40,167 bases of DNA. It comes from CAZJWR01 sp964549765 (GTDB lineage: Bacteria > Zixibacteria > MSB-5A5 > GN15 > JAAZOE01). The notes beneath the pieces are model-generated. The model was not told where the DNA came from. It saw nothing but the letters and a program-made list of their open reading frames with translations, and did not search any database. A program made the translations under genes and the position numbers. The stretch lies in the NCBI GenBank assembly GCA_964549765.1, contig CAZJWR010000036.1:1-40167 (forward strand), in the 5' to 3' direction. This document shows positions 40,060-40,167 of the stretch, piece after piece. How positions within the stretch are numbered: the first letter of the stretch is position 1; each line of letters begins with the position of its first letter.

Positions 40060-40088
40060 ATTATAACATATGCGAATGCAGTTTTCAA
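40060..40088 (-). promoter_or_regulatory. Promoter of ilvE-rpiB-glyA
   Basis: Read leftward, TTGAAA (40088-40083) and a perfect TATAAT (40065-40060) are 17 bases apart, 42 bases before the ilvE start codon. Confidence 0.75.
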
Positions 40089-40167
40089 GGTCAAAATCAT
40101 GATGAAGCGTGTTCGGTTGTGTCAAGGTTATTGTGTAAATTCGGTCATGGGCATATCCGGGTGATAG

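Overview
The window reads as chromosomal DNA of an uncultured, Gram-negative, FCB-type bacterium. The best guess is a Zixibacteria-like lineage. Three signs point that way: dockerin-like GDVV.INYIFK.G repeats at the left edge, a secreted protein ending in a type IX-style (Por/FlgD-like) sorting domain, and an outer-membrane barrel protein. This is inference from gene style, since no 16S or marker tree is possible here. A run of exactly 100 Ns (3587-3686) marks a scaffold join, consistent with a metagenome-derived assembly. No CRISPR array, insertion sequence, prophage block or integrase was seen.

Layout. 1-5129: end of a secreted dockerin-repeat protein, an MFS transporter, ispG (MEP isoprenoid pathway), then two genes cut by the gap. 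5350-11761: QueT-type transporter, a GlmU-like nucleotidyl/acetyltransferase, a GalT-like enzyme, glycogen synthase and a GT-C membrane glycosyltransferase with a TPR-like tail, all rightward. 12041-14136: tRNA-Gly(GCC) and tRNA-Cys(GCA) behind a strong promoter, a radical SAM protein and a methyltransferase. 14213-23296: the most striking region, a leftward nine-kilobase block. It holds an archaeal-type HMG-CoA synthase, acetoacetyl-CoA thiolase and DUF35 protein, then AtuA, methylcrotonyl-CoA carboxylase beta, a LiuC-type methylglutaconyl-CoA hydratase, biotin carboxylase and a split-off biotin carrier. 23690-27987: barrel protein, MgtC/DUF4010 membrane protein, a four-helix membrane protein, a LysM-M15 peptidase and a methyltransferase. 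28050-31390: threonine-to-glycine degradation pair (tdh-kbl) and a secreted alpha/beta hydrolase that lacks its serine. 31391-32144: mostly non-coding, with a candidate structured RNA and tRNA-Gly(CCC). 32145-40018: a secreted CXXCH protein, tatC, then a long leftward series of ilvE, rpiB, glyA, a thiamine-binding protein, cutA, a PPC-domain protein, a SAM hydroxide adenosyltransferase, nrdR and an Eis-like acetyltransferase.

How the parts work together. The 14-23 kb block can be read as one pathway joining C5 branched acyl-CoAs to acetyl-CoA. The steps are 3-methylcrotonyl-CoA to 3-methylglutaconyl-CoA (carboxylase), then HMG-CoA (hydratase), then three acetyl-CoA by the synthase-thiolase-DUF35 assembly run backwards. 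No HMG-CoA lyase is seen, and ispG suggests isoprenoids are made by the MEP route. An HMG-CoA synthase complex serving catabolism (or anaerobic branched acyl-CoA synthesis) rather than mevalonate is therefore the main hypothesis of this report. Two copies of a hairpin repeat, one inside this block, and several operator-like dyads (nrdR, the thiamine-binding/cutA operon, the CXXCH protein) are the main non-coding observations.
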